Of a stretch of 64,000 bases of DNA, positions 40,586 to 50,083 are shown piece by piece. The position numbers and the translations under genes are program-made. The stretch lies in IMG/VR virus record IMGVR_UViG_3300034072_001395, positions 32,571 to 96,570 of that record; one strand, 5' to 3'. The stretch comes from a virus. How positions within the stretch are numbered: the first letter of the stretch is position 1; each line of letters begins with the position of its first letter. The notes beneath the pieces are model-generated. The model was given only the letters and a program-made list of their open reading frames with translations, ran no database searches and was not told the DNA's origin.

Positions 40586-42523
40586 ATGCGCGCCCTGTAC
40601 CAGAACCCGCACGCCGTCTACCGCGTCGAGGCTCCGCCGTCGGCGGTGTCCTGCCTCCGCGACCTCGTGCCAGGCACCTTCGTCCACGGCCTCGCCGCTG
40701 GGCGGTGGGTCAACGTCCGCTCCGTGTGGGAAGCCCCGGACGCGGAGCCCCTGACGTGCCGGGTGACTGTGGCGACGCCCGGCGCGGCCTGGGTCGAGGC
40801 GTACCTCCGAGCCCAGGGCATCACGTTTGACGGCACCCAGCGGGGCGACGCAGCCCCGGTTGACCGCCGGGACGTGTCCGCCTTCGTCCGCGAGGGGCGA
40901 GCGGTTGTAGGCCGCCTGGAGCGCGAGGGATGGGTGCGCCCTGGCCTCGCATCCCGGGTCTACGACGCGCAGGCAGAACTCGTCGGGCGCATCGAGGCCG
41001 GCGTCAAGTCGCTGTTACTGGTCTGGCCTGGCGGGTCGGGCAAGACGTGGGCGGCCTACCTCGCCGCCTTCACGGCCATGTCCAAGGACCGCTCGCCGAT
41101 CGTCTGTGTCGTCCCCTCGACGGTGCGCATCGGCTGGGGTCGGGACGCCGCGCGGATCACGGACACGGAGATCCACGTCGCCCTCCCCGACACCAAGGGC
41201 GGTGGCATCGGCGGCCTGCACTCATACCTCGAACGGATGCGCGCGGCCGACCGCCCGCCCATCATCGTCGTCGGCCAGGAGCATCTGGCCTACTGGCTCC
41301 CGCACTTGGAGGTCGCCGCCCCGGGCGTCGTCATCTTCGACGAGATCGACACGATCGCCAATCGGGACCTGTTCAAGGTACGCTACCTGCCGGACGGCAG
41401 CGTGGACATCTCCTACCGGGAGACGCGCGGAGGCAAGGCCGTCCGGGGCGTCGCCGCCCTGGAGTTGTCCATGCTCCCGACGGTGCGCACCCGCATCGGC
41501 CTGACGGCGACCCCGCTCTGGAACGGGGTGCCCGAGAAGCTGTGGCCGGTGTCGCACCTCGTCTGGCCCGGCGTCTTCGGCTTCGGCTTCCACGCCTTCG
41601 GGTTGCGCTACTGCGGCGGCCACGTCCCCGACACCGGGTACGGCACCGTGTTCGACCGCCCGACCAACATCGTCGAGTTGAAGCGGCGGGCCCAGTTCTT
41701 CGTCCACTACGTTTCCTACGCCGAGTCGCACGGCAAGTTGCCGCCGATCACCTACAAGGTGTCGCCAGTGGCGCCCTCGGAGCAGGACGCCAGCGCCCGG
41801 TTCTCGGAGGCGATGACCTGGTCACAGGCGTTCAAGGCCGTCGCCAAGGGCACCGTCATCACGGACGACGACGGCGTCTCCTACGGGACGGCCAGCGGCG
41901 GCGCGGTGAACACCTACGAGTTGACGCTGGCCCACTCGTGCGCCGTGAAGCGCACTGCGGTCGTGGACCGGGCCGTCGCCACGGCGCTCGGCGGCGGTCG
42001 CGTCATCGTCGCCGTCGGGCGCATCTCCGAGGCGCGCGCCTGGATCGCCGCCATCGAGCGCGACCTGAGCCGGCGGACGCCGAAGGCGTCGGCGACCACG
42101 CCCCGGTGCTGGCTGATGGTCGGCGAGGGCATGAGCGCCGAGGAGCGCATGGCGAACCTCGACGCCTGGGCCGCGCACGAAGGAGGCGCCGTCGGCGTCA
42201 TCACCTATCAGGCGATGGGCGCCGGCGTGGACGGGATGCAGGTCGCCGACCACGCGATCATCGCCATGCTCCCGCCGACCGGCCGCGACTTGGAGCAGTT
42301 GATCAAGCGGTTCGACCGGGCCAACCGCACGAAGAACGTGCTCATCGAGATCATGTTCGCCGCCGGCCACCGCGACGAGGACCACCTGAAGCGGCAGGCC
42401 GCCAACTACGCCGCCTTCGCCGACTTCCTCGGAGACGCCAACTTCAAGCGCGTCTCCGACGTGCTCGCCCCTCCCAAGCCCATCGAGGATGTCGTCGCTG
42501 ACTTCCTCTCCGGCATCATCTGA
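40586..42523 (+). CDS. SF2 (SNF2/RAD3-type) DNA helicase
   Basis: 645 aa. Walker A (GGSGKT, about 149-154), DEID (252-255), TATP (307-310), and motif VI QLIKRFDRANR near 575. The fold is a DEAD-box-like two-domain helicase of the SNF2/UvsW kind. Likely unwinds or remodels replication or recombination intermediates. It opens the rightward replication operon (helicase, nuclease, RecA-like ATPase, SSB, Dam, polymerase). Confidence 0.85.
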   Translation: MRALYQNPHAVYRVEAPPSAVSCLRDLVPGTFVHGLAAGRWVNVRSVWEAPDAEPLTCRVTVATPGAAWVEAYLRAQGITFDGTQRGDAAPVDRRDVSAFVREGRAVVGRLEREGWVRPGLASRVYDAQAELVGRIEAGVKSLLLVWPGGSGKTWAAYLAAFTAMSKDRSPIVCVVPSTVRIGWGRDAARITDTEIHVALPDTKGGGIGGLHSYLERMRAADRPPIIVVGQEHLAYWLPHLEVAAPGVVIFDEIDTIANRDLFKVRYLPDGSVDISYRETRGGKAVRGVAALELSMLPTVRTRIGLTATPLWNGVPEKLWPVSHLVWPGVFGFGFHAFGLRYCGGHVPDTGYGTVFDRPTNIVELKRRAQFFVHYVSYAESHGKLPPITYKVSPVAPSEQDASARFSEAMTWSQAFKAVAKGTVITDDDGVSYGTASGGAVNTYELTLAHSCAVKRTAVVDRAVATALGGGRVIVAVGRISEARAWIAAIERDLSRRTPKASATTPRCWLMVGEGMSAEERMANLDAWAAHEGGAVGVITYQAMGAGVDGMQVADHAIIAMLPPTGRDLEQLIKRFDRANRTKNVLIEIMFAAGHRDEDHLKRQAANYAAFADFLGDANFKRVSDVLAPPKPIEDVVADFLSGII

Positions 42524-42538
42524 ACAGGTGAACCACCG

Positions 42539-43657
42539 ATGTCCCTCCTCGAACGCGCCCGCCGTGCTGCCATCCCGACCGCCACCGCCGCCCACATGCC
42601 CGCACACGCCGGGCAGAGCAGCACCGGGACGCGCCTCGTCAACGCCTCGATGTCGATGCGTGGATGGTCGCGCCTCTCCCGGTTCGTGTCCTGCCCCTAC
42701 CGCTTCGCCCGGCACGGCTCCGAGCAGGAGGAGTCCGAGGCCCTGTCCCGCGGCAGTCTCGGCCACGTCATCCTCGCCCACCTCGCCATCCACGAGGCCG
42801 CCGAGCAGGGCTTCTCCATCACCGTCAACAACGAGGTCGTGACGCCTGAGCAGGCCGGGGAGTGGATGTCCCCGCTCGCCGCCCTGCGCGCGTCCGCCAC
42901 GTCGCAGTTCCGCGGTGTGGAGCTGCTGGCCTCGATGCAGGACATCTTCGCGGGCCACCTGATCTCGCGCACGCCGCCCTCCACGGGGACGTACCGACAC
43001 GTCGAGGTCGAGAGCGAGCTGGCCGGTGTGATCGGCTACCGCAACAAGGAGCGCGGCCTGTGGCTCGTCCATCCGTCGGAGTGGGACAAGCTGCGTGACA
43101 AGTCCCAGCATTGGCAGGACGAGAACGGCGAGACGCGCTTCCGCGCCTACGACGGCGGCACCATCCGGGTGACGAAGCAGGGCTCTGCGGGCGGCGACGT
43201 GGTGTGGATGTCCCGGCGCCTGGACGCCGTGTGGGACACCCCGAACGGGATCGTGGTCGTCGACCACAAGCACAAGGCCAAGATCGACGGCAAGGTCGCC
43301 GAGCGGTCCTACCACCATGACCTCGGCTTCACCGTCATCTCCGTGCTCGCCGCGCAGCGGTGGCCCGTGTCGTACTCGCACACGGCGCTCCAGTTCGTGA
43401 GCACGGCCAGCGCGGACTACGGGCGCACCAAGATCGTGATCCTCCCGCGCGACGCGAGCAACGAGCGCCGGGCCTGGCGCGACGTGTTCGACCACGAGGT
43501 CGACCTGGCGCGCTACAAGCAGGAGCAAGAGGCCGGCACGCGCTCGATGTACGAGTGGCCCCGGCGCCGCCTGGAGGTGGGCGGCCCGTGCCAGACCACC
43601 TACGGCCGGTGCCCGTTCTTCGACGAGTGCCACCCGATGAGTTACATGACCGTGTGA
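42539..43657 (+). CDS. Cas4/RecB-like nuclease with Fe-S cysteines
   Basis: 372 aa. PD-(D/E)XK core: SRGSLGHVILAHL (about 70-82; His motif I), RLDAV near 228 and VVVDHKHKAKI near 240 (the D...(E/H)xK site). Four Cys, FVSCPYRF near 52 and CQTTYGRCPFFDEC at the end, are placed as in AddB/Cas4 iron-sulfur clusters. Such enzymes resect DNA ends for recombination. Sits between helicase and RecA-like gene. Confidence 0.8.
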   Translation: MSLLERARRAAIPTATAAHMPAHAGQSSTGTRLVNASMSMRGWSRLSRFVSCPYRFARHGSEQEESEALSRGSLGHVILAHLAIHEAAEQGFSITVNNEVVTPEQAGEWMSPLAALRASATSQFRGVELLASMQDIFAGHLISRTPPSTGTYRHVEVESELAGVIGYRNKERGLWLVHPSEWDKLRDKSQHWQDENGETRFRAYDGGTIRVTKQGSAGGDVVWMSRRLDAVWDTPNGIVVVDHKHKAKIDGKVAERSYHHDLGFTVISVLAAQRWPVSYSHTALQFVSTASADYGRTKIVILPRDASNERRAWRDVFDHEVDLARYKQEQEAGTRSMYEWPRRRLEVGGPCQTTYGRCPFFDECHPMSYMTV

Positions 43658-43686
43658 CTGCGCAAGCAGAGACAAGCGACAACAGA

Positions 43687-43707
43687 GGCGGACACATTCT
43701 GTCCGCC
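43687..43707 (+). repeat. Hairpin shared with 21571
   Basis: GGCGGACA, CATTC, TGTCCGCC: 8 pairs, 5-base loop. The core CGGACA-nATTC-TGTCCG also occurs at 21571-21587. Likely attenuator, processing or protein-binding site. Confidence 0.55.
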
Positions 43708-43730
43708 ACACCAACAAGCAGGAGCCAGCG

Positions 43731-44810
43731 ATGGCAGAGAACAGCAACGAGCCGCTCACGTCGACGAGGACCATGAGCGGCGGCACCGACACCTACGTCC
43801 TCTACGGCCCGCCGGGCGTCGGCGGCACGACGGCGGCGATCCTCGCCGACCCGTCGGCCCTCGCGTTCGGCGCCGAACAGGACATGCGGAACATCTACAA
43901 GCAGTACCAGATCCCCCGGCGTCTGGCGTCCGACGCCACGGCCGGGTCGTGGAAGGGGCGCACGCTCTGGACGATCTTCGACCTGGAGGCGGCGGTCAAC
44001 ATCCTCCGCAAGCGCAAGGCCGACGGCAAGCAGACGCTCTGCGGCGTCTTCGTCGACGACTTCACGCTCATGGCCCAGCGCACGATGGACCAGATGCAGC
44101 AGTGGGCCGTCGAGGACGCCGGCGGCCTCGGCGCTCCGTACACCACTCGGGATGGCAAGCCCCTGGCCTCCGTCATGTTCCGCACCCTGACGGAGAAGGT
44201 TCACAAGCTGGTCGATGACTTCAAGGACCTGGGCATCAACCTGATCCTGCGCTGCCATGAGCGCGAGCCTGGGATGGGCAAGGACATCAACACGCAGGAG
44301 GCGACGTTCTACCCGGGCGGGCCCATGTTCCCGAGCCGGAAGATGGGCTGGACGATCCAGCGGCGCCTCAGCACCATCATCCGGTGCGGCATGATGTCGG
44401 AGTTCGCCGACCCCCTCAGTCCGCCGGGGCTGCCCTTCACGTCCGTGATGATGCGCTACCCGCCCTCGGCCGAGTGGTCGACCCGCGATCGGGGTGACGC
44501 GCTCCTCAACGTGGCGCCGCTGTCGCTCGCCGCGATCATGCTGGAGCACGGCACCTTCCCGGTGATCCCCGAGCGCGAGTGGTTCATCGAGAAGTCTTTC
44601 GCCGCTCGGGACTTGACGCTCGCCCTCGGAGCGGGCTACATGGATTTCGCCGAACGGTCGAAGGTCGCCAAGAGCTTCGCCGCCGGCAGCAACCTGGCGC
44701 CTCACGACGCTCGTGCGACGTGGCAGACCGGCTCTGCGCTGGCTGTCATGCGCATGGTGCGCGAAGGCGTCATCCCGCCCGTCAACCTGTCCGCTGCGCA
44801 GAACAAGTAG
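43731..44810 (+). CDS. RecA/Sak4-like P-loop protein lacking the Walker A lysine
   Basis: 359 aa. Walker A region reads GPPGVGGTT (about 26-34), where GPPGxGKS or GKT is expected, so the lysine is Gly here. The Walker B-like strand is VFVDDF near 105. Gene order (nuclease, this, SSB) matches phage recombination modules with Sak4-type recombinases. It could be inactive as an ATPase, a partner subunit, or use a different lysine. Confidence 0.65.
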   Translation: MAENSNEPLTSTRTMSGGTDTYVLYGPPGVGGTTAAILADPSALAFGAEQDMRNIYKQYQIPRRLASDATAGSWKGRTLWTIFDLEAAVNILRKRKADGKQTLCGVFVDDFTLMAQRTMDQMQQWAVEDAGGLGAPYTTRDGKPLASVMFRTLTEKVHKLVDDFKDLGINLILRCHEREPGMGKDINTQEATFYPGGPMFPSRKMGWTIQRRLSTIIRCGMMSEFADPLSPPGLPFTSVMMRYPPSAEWSTRDRGDALLNVAPLSLAAIMLEHGTFPVIPEREWFIEKSFAARDLTLALGAGYMDFAERSKVAKSFAAGSNLAPHDARATWQTGSALAVMRMVREGVIPPVNLSAAQNK

Positions 44811-44838
44811 CAGCACAACCACCCAGGAGAACCGAACC

Positions 44839-45537
44839 ATGTCCCTTCTCAACAAGGCCAAGGCCGCCGCCGTCAAGGGCGGCACCTCCTTCACCCCCGC
44901 GCCCGCCTCCGGCTACTACGTCGCGTCCTTCGACGCCGAGCGGACCAAGATCGCCCAGGGCGGCAGCCTCATGCTGGGGCTGAAGTTCGAGGGCTACAGC
45001 ACCTCGAAGTTCGTGTCCGACCCCTCCGCCACCCTCCAGAAGCCCGACACCCGCGCGCCCAAGTGGGCCCTCAACGAGTGCATCGAGGTCGGCGCCATCG
45101 CCGAGAACCTGGGCCTGCTCCAGACCATCGCCGACAGCGACGCCGACTTCGACAACAAGAAGCCCTCGCCGCAGTCGGCGAAGCGCCTGGACGACGCCGG
45201 CTTCGACGCCGAGGACCAGACCACCTTCGCCCAGGCCCAGGCCGTATTCGGCCGCCTCTCCGACCCCGCCTGGATGAAGCGGCAGTCCCCCTCGCAGGTC
45301 GTCGTGAAGTGGGCGGCCCCCGAGCGCGGCGCGCGCAACAAGAAGGGCGGCCCGCTCTACGGCGAGATCCAGGGCATCTACCCGGTCGGCATGCTCGACG
45401 AGCTGCGCGCCGGCCCCCCGGTCGAGGACATCAAGGGCTTCGTCGGCGCCCCCGCGGCCTCCGGCGGCAACGCCTCCGGCTCCAGCGCCGCGGCCGCCTC
45501 GGCCGACGTGCCCGATGATGGGGACATTCCCTTCTAA
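44839..45537 (+). CDS. ssb: Single-stranded DNA-binding protein
   Basis: 232 aa, AGGAG before the ATG. The C-terminus is a Gly/Ala/Ser linker ending DDGDIPF, the classic SSB tip that recruits partner proteins (DDDIPF). The body is an OB-fold-like beta region with an acidic insertion. Downstream of the recombinase-like gene, as usual in phage recombination modules. Length is above the typical 150-180 residues. Confidence 0.8.
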   Translation: MSLLNKAKAAAVKGGTSFTPAPASGYYVASFDAERTKIAQGGSLMLGLKFEGYSTSKFVSDPSATLQKPDTRAPKWALNECIEVGAIAENLGLLQTIADSDADFDNKKPSPQSAKRLDDAGFDAEDQTTFAQAQAVFGRLSDPAWMKRQSPSQVVVKWAAPERGARNKKGGPLYGEIQGIYPVGMLDELRAGPPVEDIKGFVGAPAASGGNASGSSAAAASADVPDDGDIPF

Positions 45538-45546
45538 GGGCTGTCG

Positions 45547-45576
45547 CTGACACAACCACAGGGCGGGCCGTAGGCT
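45547..45576 (+). promoter_or_regulatory. Promoter for Dam methylase
   Basis: CTGACA, 18 bases, TAGGCT; 66 bases before the ATG at 45643. Confidence 0.6.
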
Positions 45577-45642
45577 GCCGGCGTTACACTCCCGCCGCAC
45601 GCAGTCTACGCGCCCGCCCTCTCTCATTCTGGAGATCACCGC

Positions 45643-46521
45643 ATGTACCAGTCCCCCTTCAAGTACCCAGGCAGCAAGGCCCGCGCGCTCCCCGCCATCG
45701 CATCTACCCTCCGTCGCCTCGCCGAGCCGGGCGGCGCCCTGGCCGTCCCCTTCGTCGGCGCCGGCTGGGAGCCGATGTCCGTGCTGGAGGACCGTGAGGT
45801 CGCCGCGCGCACGCACCTGATCCTCGCCGACAGCAGCCCCTACATCGCCCGCTTCTGGATGGCGCTCAACGAGCGGCCCGACGACGTGGACACTGTGTTC
45901 GACCAGCTCGCGTCGGAGTGGGCGACGGTCGCCCCCGCGAAGCGGCGCGCGGCCTACGTCCACATGCGCGAGGCCATGTCCGACTCCCTGGGCGACGACT
46001 GCCACGTCACGGCCGCCTACCTGATGATCGTCCAGCGGCTCGCCTTCAACGGCCTGTTCCGCACGAACGTCTCCGGCCGCCTCAACGTCCCGCCCGGGTC
46101 GGCGTGCGCCGAGGACGCGCCGCTTGTTGCGTGGGCCGACACGCGCGCCAACATCAAGGGTGCCGTCGAGCGCCTCAAGCGGGCGGCCTCCGTGAAGGTC
46201 CTCTGCGGCGACTGGTCCGACACGCTCGACTTCGCGCTCGACCACCACGGCGGTGGGTACGTCCTCTGTGACCCGCCCTACGTCAAGACGCACGCGGCGT
46301 ACACCCGCGCCGGCTTCGGCATGGCCGACCAGAAGGCCCTCATCGAGCGCCTCGCCGACCTGCCGCCCGCCTGGCGCGCGTCCATCACGAACTCGGTGGA
46401 CGCTGACGGGCTGTTCGACCGTGCCTCGTGGGACGTTGTGTGTTACGCGGTCAGGCGCAGTATCTCCTGCACCAACGAGGCCCGCGGTGCGGCGGGCGAG
46501 ATCATCGCCGTCAAGAAGTAG
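45643..46521 (+). CDS. Dam-type N6-adenine DNA methyltransferase
   Basis: 292 aa, GGAG before the ATG. Motifs of the D12/alpha class: SPFKYPGSKAR at the start, PFVGAG (about 35), then NGLFRTN (about 139) and DPPYVKTH (about 208). Methylates adenine in a short site; in phages it usually blocks host restriction or marks replicated DNA. No nuclease partner next to it. Confidence 0.85.
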   Translation: MYQSPFKYPGSKARALPAIASTLRRLAEPGGALAVPFVGAGWEPMSVLEDREVAARTHLILADSSPYIARFWMALNERPDDVDTVFDQLASEWATVAPAKRRAAYVHMREAMSDSLGDDCHVTAAYLMIVQRLAFNGLFRTNVSGRLNVPPGSACAEDAPLVAWADTRANIKGAVERLKRAASVKVLCGDWSDTLDFALDHHGGGYVLCDPPYVKTHAAYTRAGFGMADQKALIERLADLPPAWRASITNSVDADGLFDRASWDVVCYAVRRSISCTNEARGAAGEIIAVKK

Positions 46522-46535
46522 CGGAGGCAGAGCCC

Positions 46536-49469
46536 GTGACTTGCACGTCCTTCCGAGGCGCACGCTGCGACGATTGCCCGCTGGGCCCGAAAGGCGCGCT
46601 CCGGTCCACCGACCGCGAGTGGCGCCCCGTGGCGATGGAGGACCACCGCCTGCGCGGGTCCGAGATCCTGGCAGTGCATCAAGCACCGACGCCGGAGGAC
46701 GAGAAGAACGGCAACCTGCTCTCCGGGCGCGACGGCGGCACCTGGGGGCGCGGCCTCGCCAACGCGGGGATGCGCCGCCCGGACGTGTCGAGCACGACGC
46801 TGATCGCGTGCGCGCCTCCGGGCGGCACGGGCGGCGCGTACCGCCGGATGGAGGACAGCCTCCGCCGGCTCAACAAGCTGCGCCAGAAGCAGGGGCTCGC
46901 GCTTCTGGAGCACCCGGCGGCGTGCTGCCGGCCCCGGCTCGAAGCCGACCTGGCCGGGTTCAAGAACATCATCACGCTCGGCAAGAGCGCCACGCAGGCG
47001 CTCACCGGGCTGAACCGGGACATCACGAAGCTGCGCGGCGCGCCGATGGGCGTCGACGCCGAGTGGCAGAAGGTCCCCTACGACGACCCGAAGGCCGTGA
47101 AGCTCGCGCTCGCCAGCTTCGACGTGTCCTTCGTCGCCCGCAACGCGCACTTCATGGGGACGTGGGTGCGCGACATCGCCAAGGCGCGTCGGCTGTTCGA
47201 GGGGCGCCTGCGCTGGACGGACCCGGCGATGGTCTGGCGCCCGTCCCCGGACGAGCTGCGCCTCTGGCTCCGCGAGCTGGCCCGGCGCAAGGAGCGCACA
47301 GCCGTCTTCGACGTGGAGACCTCGCGGCACCCCCAGGGCATGCGCCCCCGGGCGCTCTCGCTCTACACCCTCGCCATCGCGCGTTGGGGCCCGGAGGGCG
47401 AGGGCGGCGCCATCGAGGCGATCGGCATCCAGTTCCTCGACCCGGCGACCGGGACGCGCTGGTACACCGCCGAGCAGGAGGCCGAGGTCAAGGACCTCCT
47501 GCGTACGTTCTTCACCTACGGCGCCGTCACGAAGATGGGGCACAACGCGGGAGCGTTCGACCGGGCCGTCATCGAGGAGCACTTCGGCGTGACGCCGACG
47601 CCGCTGGTGGACAGCATCTTCGCCACGCGGGCGGCCAACCCGGGGCTTCCGAAGGGCCTGAAGCCGACGGGCCGGACGTTCACGGACGTGGGCGAGTGGG
47701 ACAGCGACGACAAGGACGAGGACGGCGGAGGCGCTGCGTCCAAGGACGCGGACGTGTTGTTGCGGTACAACATGATGGACTGCGCGGTCAACCTCGCCAT
47801 GTGGCCGACGATCCGCGAGATCGCGCGGCGGTCGGGCTACTACGACCCGATCCGCCAGGACCTCGCCGACATGATGCTGCCGCCCGAGAAGGCTGGCTCG
47901 CCGCTCACGCTCTCGGACATCGACCACATCGCGCAGGACCGCGCCCTGCGCATGACCGACATCGGCATCTGGATCGACCAGCGCAAGCGCGCCGAGCTGC
48001 ATCAGGAGGCCGAGGCCCAGGCGGCCGCCGTCCTTGACCTGCTCCAGCGCCGTCTGCGGGAGGCCGGCGTCGAGGGCCTGACCGACGCCGACCTGGACAG
48101 CGACGAGGACGAGGACCGCCTGGAGGTCAACCCGAACTCGACGGCCAAGCTGCGCGACATCTACTTCGGCCCCGCGCCCCGCGGCTGGGACCTGCCCTTC
48201 CTGCCCGTCACGGGCGGCGTCGACGCGGCCGGCGACCCGATCTACAGCCGCAAGGACTTCCTCACGGGGACGGGCGACCTGTCCACGTCGGACACGGTCC
48301 ACCGGATGTACCTCGCGTCGGGCGTCCTGAAGCCGCACCAGTTCGACATCATGTACCTCGTGCGGGTCTACCGCCGGCTCAAGACCAAGATCATCGGGAC
48401 GACGCTCCGGCCGCTCGCGCCTGAGCAGAAGAAGTACCAGAAGGGGATCATCTCCGGTATCACGAAGTCGTGGCTGCACTTCGACGGGCGCGTCCACAGT
48501 ATCTTCTCGGCGCACACGACCAGCGTGGGGCGGTACGCGAGTAGTTCCCCTAATGTCACCAACATCGGCAACAAGAAGGGCCAGGGGCAGTTGAAGAAGG
48601 TGTTCGCGGCACCACCCGGCTTCTTCTTCGTGGGCGCCGACCTCAATCAGGCGCACCTGTTCATCATCGCAAACGTCTGGAAGATCCCCGCGTTGTGCGA
48701 GGCCATCGCCAACGGGTACGATCCGCATAACTTCAACGCGGCCACCACATTCAGGGACAACTTCACGCGGGCGCGCGGCTTCCGCGGCCTCAGCGAGAAG
48801 CCCGAGAAGGGCACGCCCGCCGAGGCGATGCGCAACGTCATCAAGACCTTCATCTACGCATCCGTCTACGGCGCCATGCCCGAGACGATCTGGCGCGTGC
48901 TCACGAGCACGGAGACGGATCCACCGCCGGACTGGCTCAAGGACGTGGCGGCCGACAGCGGGCTGACCATCGACGCCCTGGTCAAGTCCACGATGCCGTA
49001 CCTCGGCAAGGCGCTCGACAGCGTGCGCGCCCTGCGGGCCGACTGGCTCGCCGGCCAGCCCGAGTGGCTCGAAGCCTGGCAGCGGGAGGAGGACTTCTAC
49101 GGCCGGCACGGCTACGTCAAGTCCTACCTGTTCGGGCGGTCGAGCGGCGACCTCGGCGAGGACAAGAACAAGGTCGTGAACTTCGGCGTGCTCTCCACGG
49201 AGAGCGACATCATGCGGATCGTCGAGGCCCGCATCGACCGCGCGTTCCCCGGTAAGCTGTTCTACCAGTGTCACGACAGCGCGGCGATCGTGCTCCCGCT
49301 CCCCGAGGGCTACGCGCCGGACTGGCGCCCCAAGAAGGGTGAGCCGCTGCCCGCCTACTTCGAGGACGTGCGCCAGCGGTACGAGGCGCTGTTCCGCGTC
49401 GAGGTCCCCGGCTGGCGCTTCCCGATCACGGGCGAGGCGAGCGTCGGCTTCAACCTCGCCGAGGTCTGA
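46536..49469 (+). CDS. polA: DNA polymerase I family with N-terminal UDG-like domain
   Basis: 977 aa, GTG at 46536 with GGAGG 8 bases upstream. Residues 11-170 resemble family 4 uracil-DNA glycosylase (CDDC, a GSEILAVHQAPTPEDE loop, LIACAPP and LGKSATQAL). Exonuclease: FDVET (D259, E261), GHNAGAFD (335-342), YNMMD (411-415). Polymerase: TSVGRYASSSPNVTNI (662-677), motif A D702, motif B R766/K770/Y778, motif C HDS (913-915). It is the replicative polymerase candidate; SPO1-type phages have the same UDG-exo-Pol order. HDS replaces the usual HDE. Whether the UDG part is active is unknown. Confidence 0.9.
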   Translation: MTCTSFRGARCDDCPLGPKGALRSTDREWRPVAMEDHRLRGSEILAVHQAPTPEDEKNGNLLSGRDGGTWGRGLANAGMRRPDVSSTTLIACAPPGGTGGAYRRMEDSLRRLNKLRQKQGLALLEHPAACCRPRLEADLAGFKNIITLGKSATQALTGLNRDITKLRGAPMGVDAEWQKVPYDDPKAVKLALASFDVSFVARNAHFMGTWVRDIAKARRLFEGRLRWTDPAMVWRPSPDELRLWLRELARRKERTAVFDVETSRHPQGMRPRALSLYTLAIARWGPEGEGGAIEAIGIQFLDPATGTRWYTAEQEAEVKDLLRTFFTYGAVTKMGHNAGAFDRAVIEEHFGVTPTPLVDSIFATRAANPGLPKGLKPTGRTFTDVGEWDSDDKDEDGGGAASKDADVLLRYNMMDCAVNLAMWPTIREIARRSGYYDPIRQDLADMMLPPEKAGSPLTLSDIDHIAQDRALRMTDIGIWIDQRKRAELHQEAEAQAAAVLDLLQRRLREAGVEGLTDADLDSDEDEDRLEVNPNSTAKLRDIYFGPAPRGWDLPFLPVTGGVDAAGDPIYSRKDFLTGTGDLSTSDTVHRMYLASGVLKPHQFDIMYLVRVYRRLKTKIIGTTLRPLAPEQKKYQKGIISGITKSWLHFDGRVHSIFSAHTTSVGRYASSSPNVTNIGNKKGQGQLKKVFAAPPGFFFVGADLNQAHLFIIANVWKIPALCEAIANGYDPHNFNAATTFRDNFTRARGFRGLSEKPEKGTPAEAMRNVIKTFIYASVYGAMPETIWRVLTSTETDPPPDWLKDVAADSGLTIDALVKSTMPYLGKALDSVRALRADWLAGQPEWLEAWQREEDFYGRHGYVKSYLFGRSSGDLGEDKNKVVNFGVLSTESDIMRIVEARIDRAFPGKLFYQCHDSAAIVLPLPEGYAPDWRPKKGEPLPAYFEDVRQRYEALFRVEVPGWRFPITGEASVGFNLAEV

Positions 49470-49494
49470 TCTGCGGAAAGTTCTTCGGAAGCAC

Positions 49495-49523
49495 TTGCAG
49501 GTTTCGGGGGCGTAGGCTACTTG
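49495..49523 (+). promoter_or_regulatory. Sigma70-type promoter, TACTTG class
   Basis: TTGCAG, 17 bases, TACTTG, then CTGTTCATG. The upstream AAGTTCTTCGGAA and AGGTTTCGGGG are shared with the region at 21700-21740. Confidence 0.7.
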
Positions 49524-49576
49524 CTGTTCATGCCGCGGGCGCTGGAGCGCCAACCGACCAACGCGGCGGAGACAGC

Positions 49577-50083
49577 ATGAAGCGCGCCCTCGTACTCAAC
49601 AGCCACAAGATCGGCACCGACTTCGCCCGGCAGCTCGCCCTGGCGATCAACAACCTGCCCGACGAGATCACCCGGTCCTACGAGGTGGTCACGGCCACCG
49701 AGGTGTGGGGCGCCCACGCCACCGAGTTCGGCGGCTTCAAGGGCTGGCAGGACTTCACGCTCGGCAAGGACGCCTTCGGCCAGCCCCGCTTCGCCGCCTT
49801 CGTCCTCCTCGACGAGCGCGCGATGGGCGCGCCCGAGGGCTTCAACGCCATCGTGCAGGTCAGCGGCACCGAGGCGCTGCTCCCCAAGGTGACCGGCGAC
49901 ATCGTGTGCAAGGCCGCCGAGAAGGGCCTCCGCATCTTCACCCACGAGGGCCGCCGCCTGGAGGGGCAGCCCGAGGTCGAGGTCATGCACTTCGACATCC
50001 CCGACGCCAAGCCGTTCAAGAACGGCAACATGCCGAAGCACACCTGCTACGGCCTCCGCTTCCCCCTCGCCACCACCATCTGA
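49577..50083 (+). CDS. Hypothetical protein
   Basis: 168 aa, GGAG before the ATG. Alpha/beta protein beginning MKRALVLNSHKIGTDFARQ. Sits between polymerase and Rad50-like ATPase behind its own promoter, so a replication or recombination role is likely but unproven. Confidence 0.65.
   Translation: MKRALVLNSHKIGTDFARQLALAINNLPDEITRSYEVVTATEVWGAHATEFGGFKGWQDFTLGKDAFGQPRFAAFVLLDERAMGAPEGFNAIVQVSGTEALLPKVTGDIVCKAAEKGLRIFTHEGRRLEGQPEVEVMHFDIPDAKPFKNGNMPKHTCYGLRFPLATTI

Noticed and set aside
41822-43792. A 650-codon minus-strand frame opposite the helicase and nuclease genes
   Set aside because: Shadow of two well-supported genes in a dense plus-strand operon.
46443-49553. A long minus-strand frame opposite the DNA polymerase
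   Set aside because: The plus strand carries all exonuclease and polymerase motifs; the antisense product has no recognisable pattern and no ribosome binding site.
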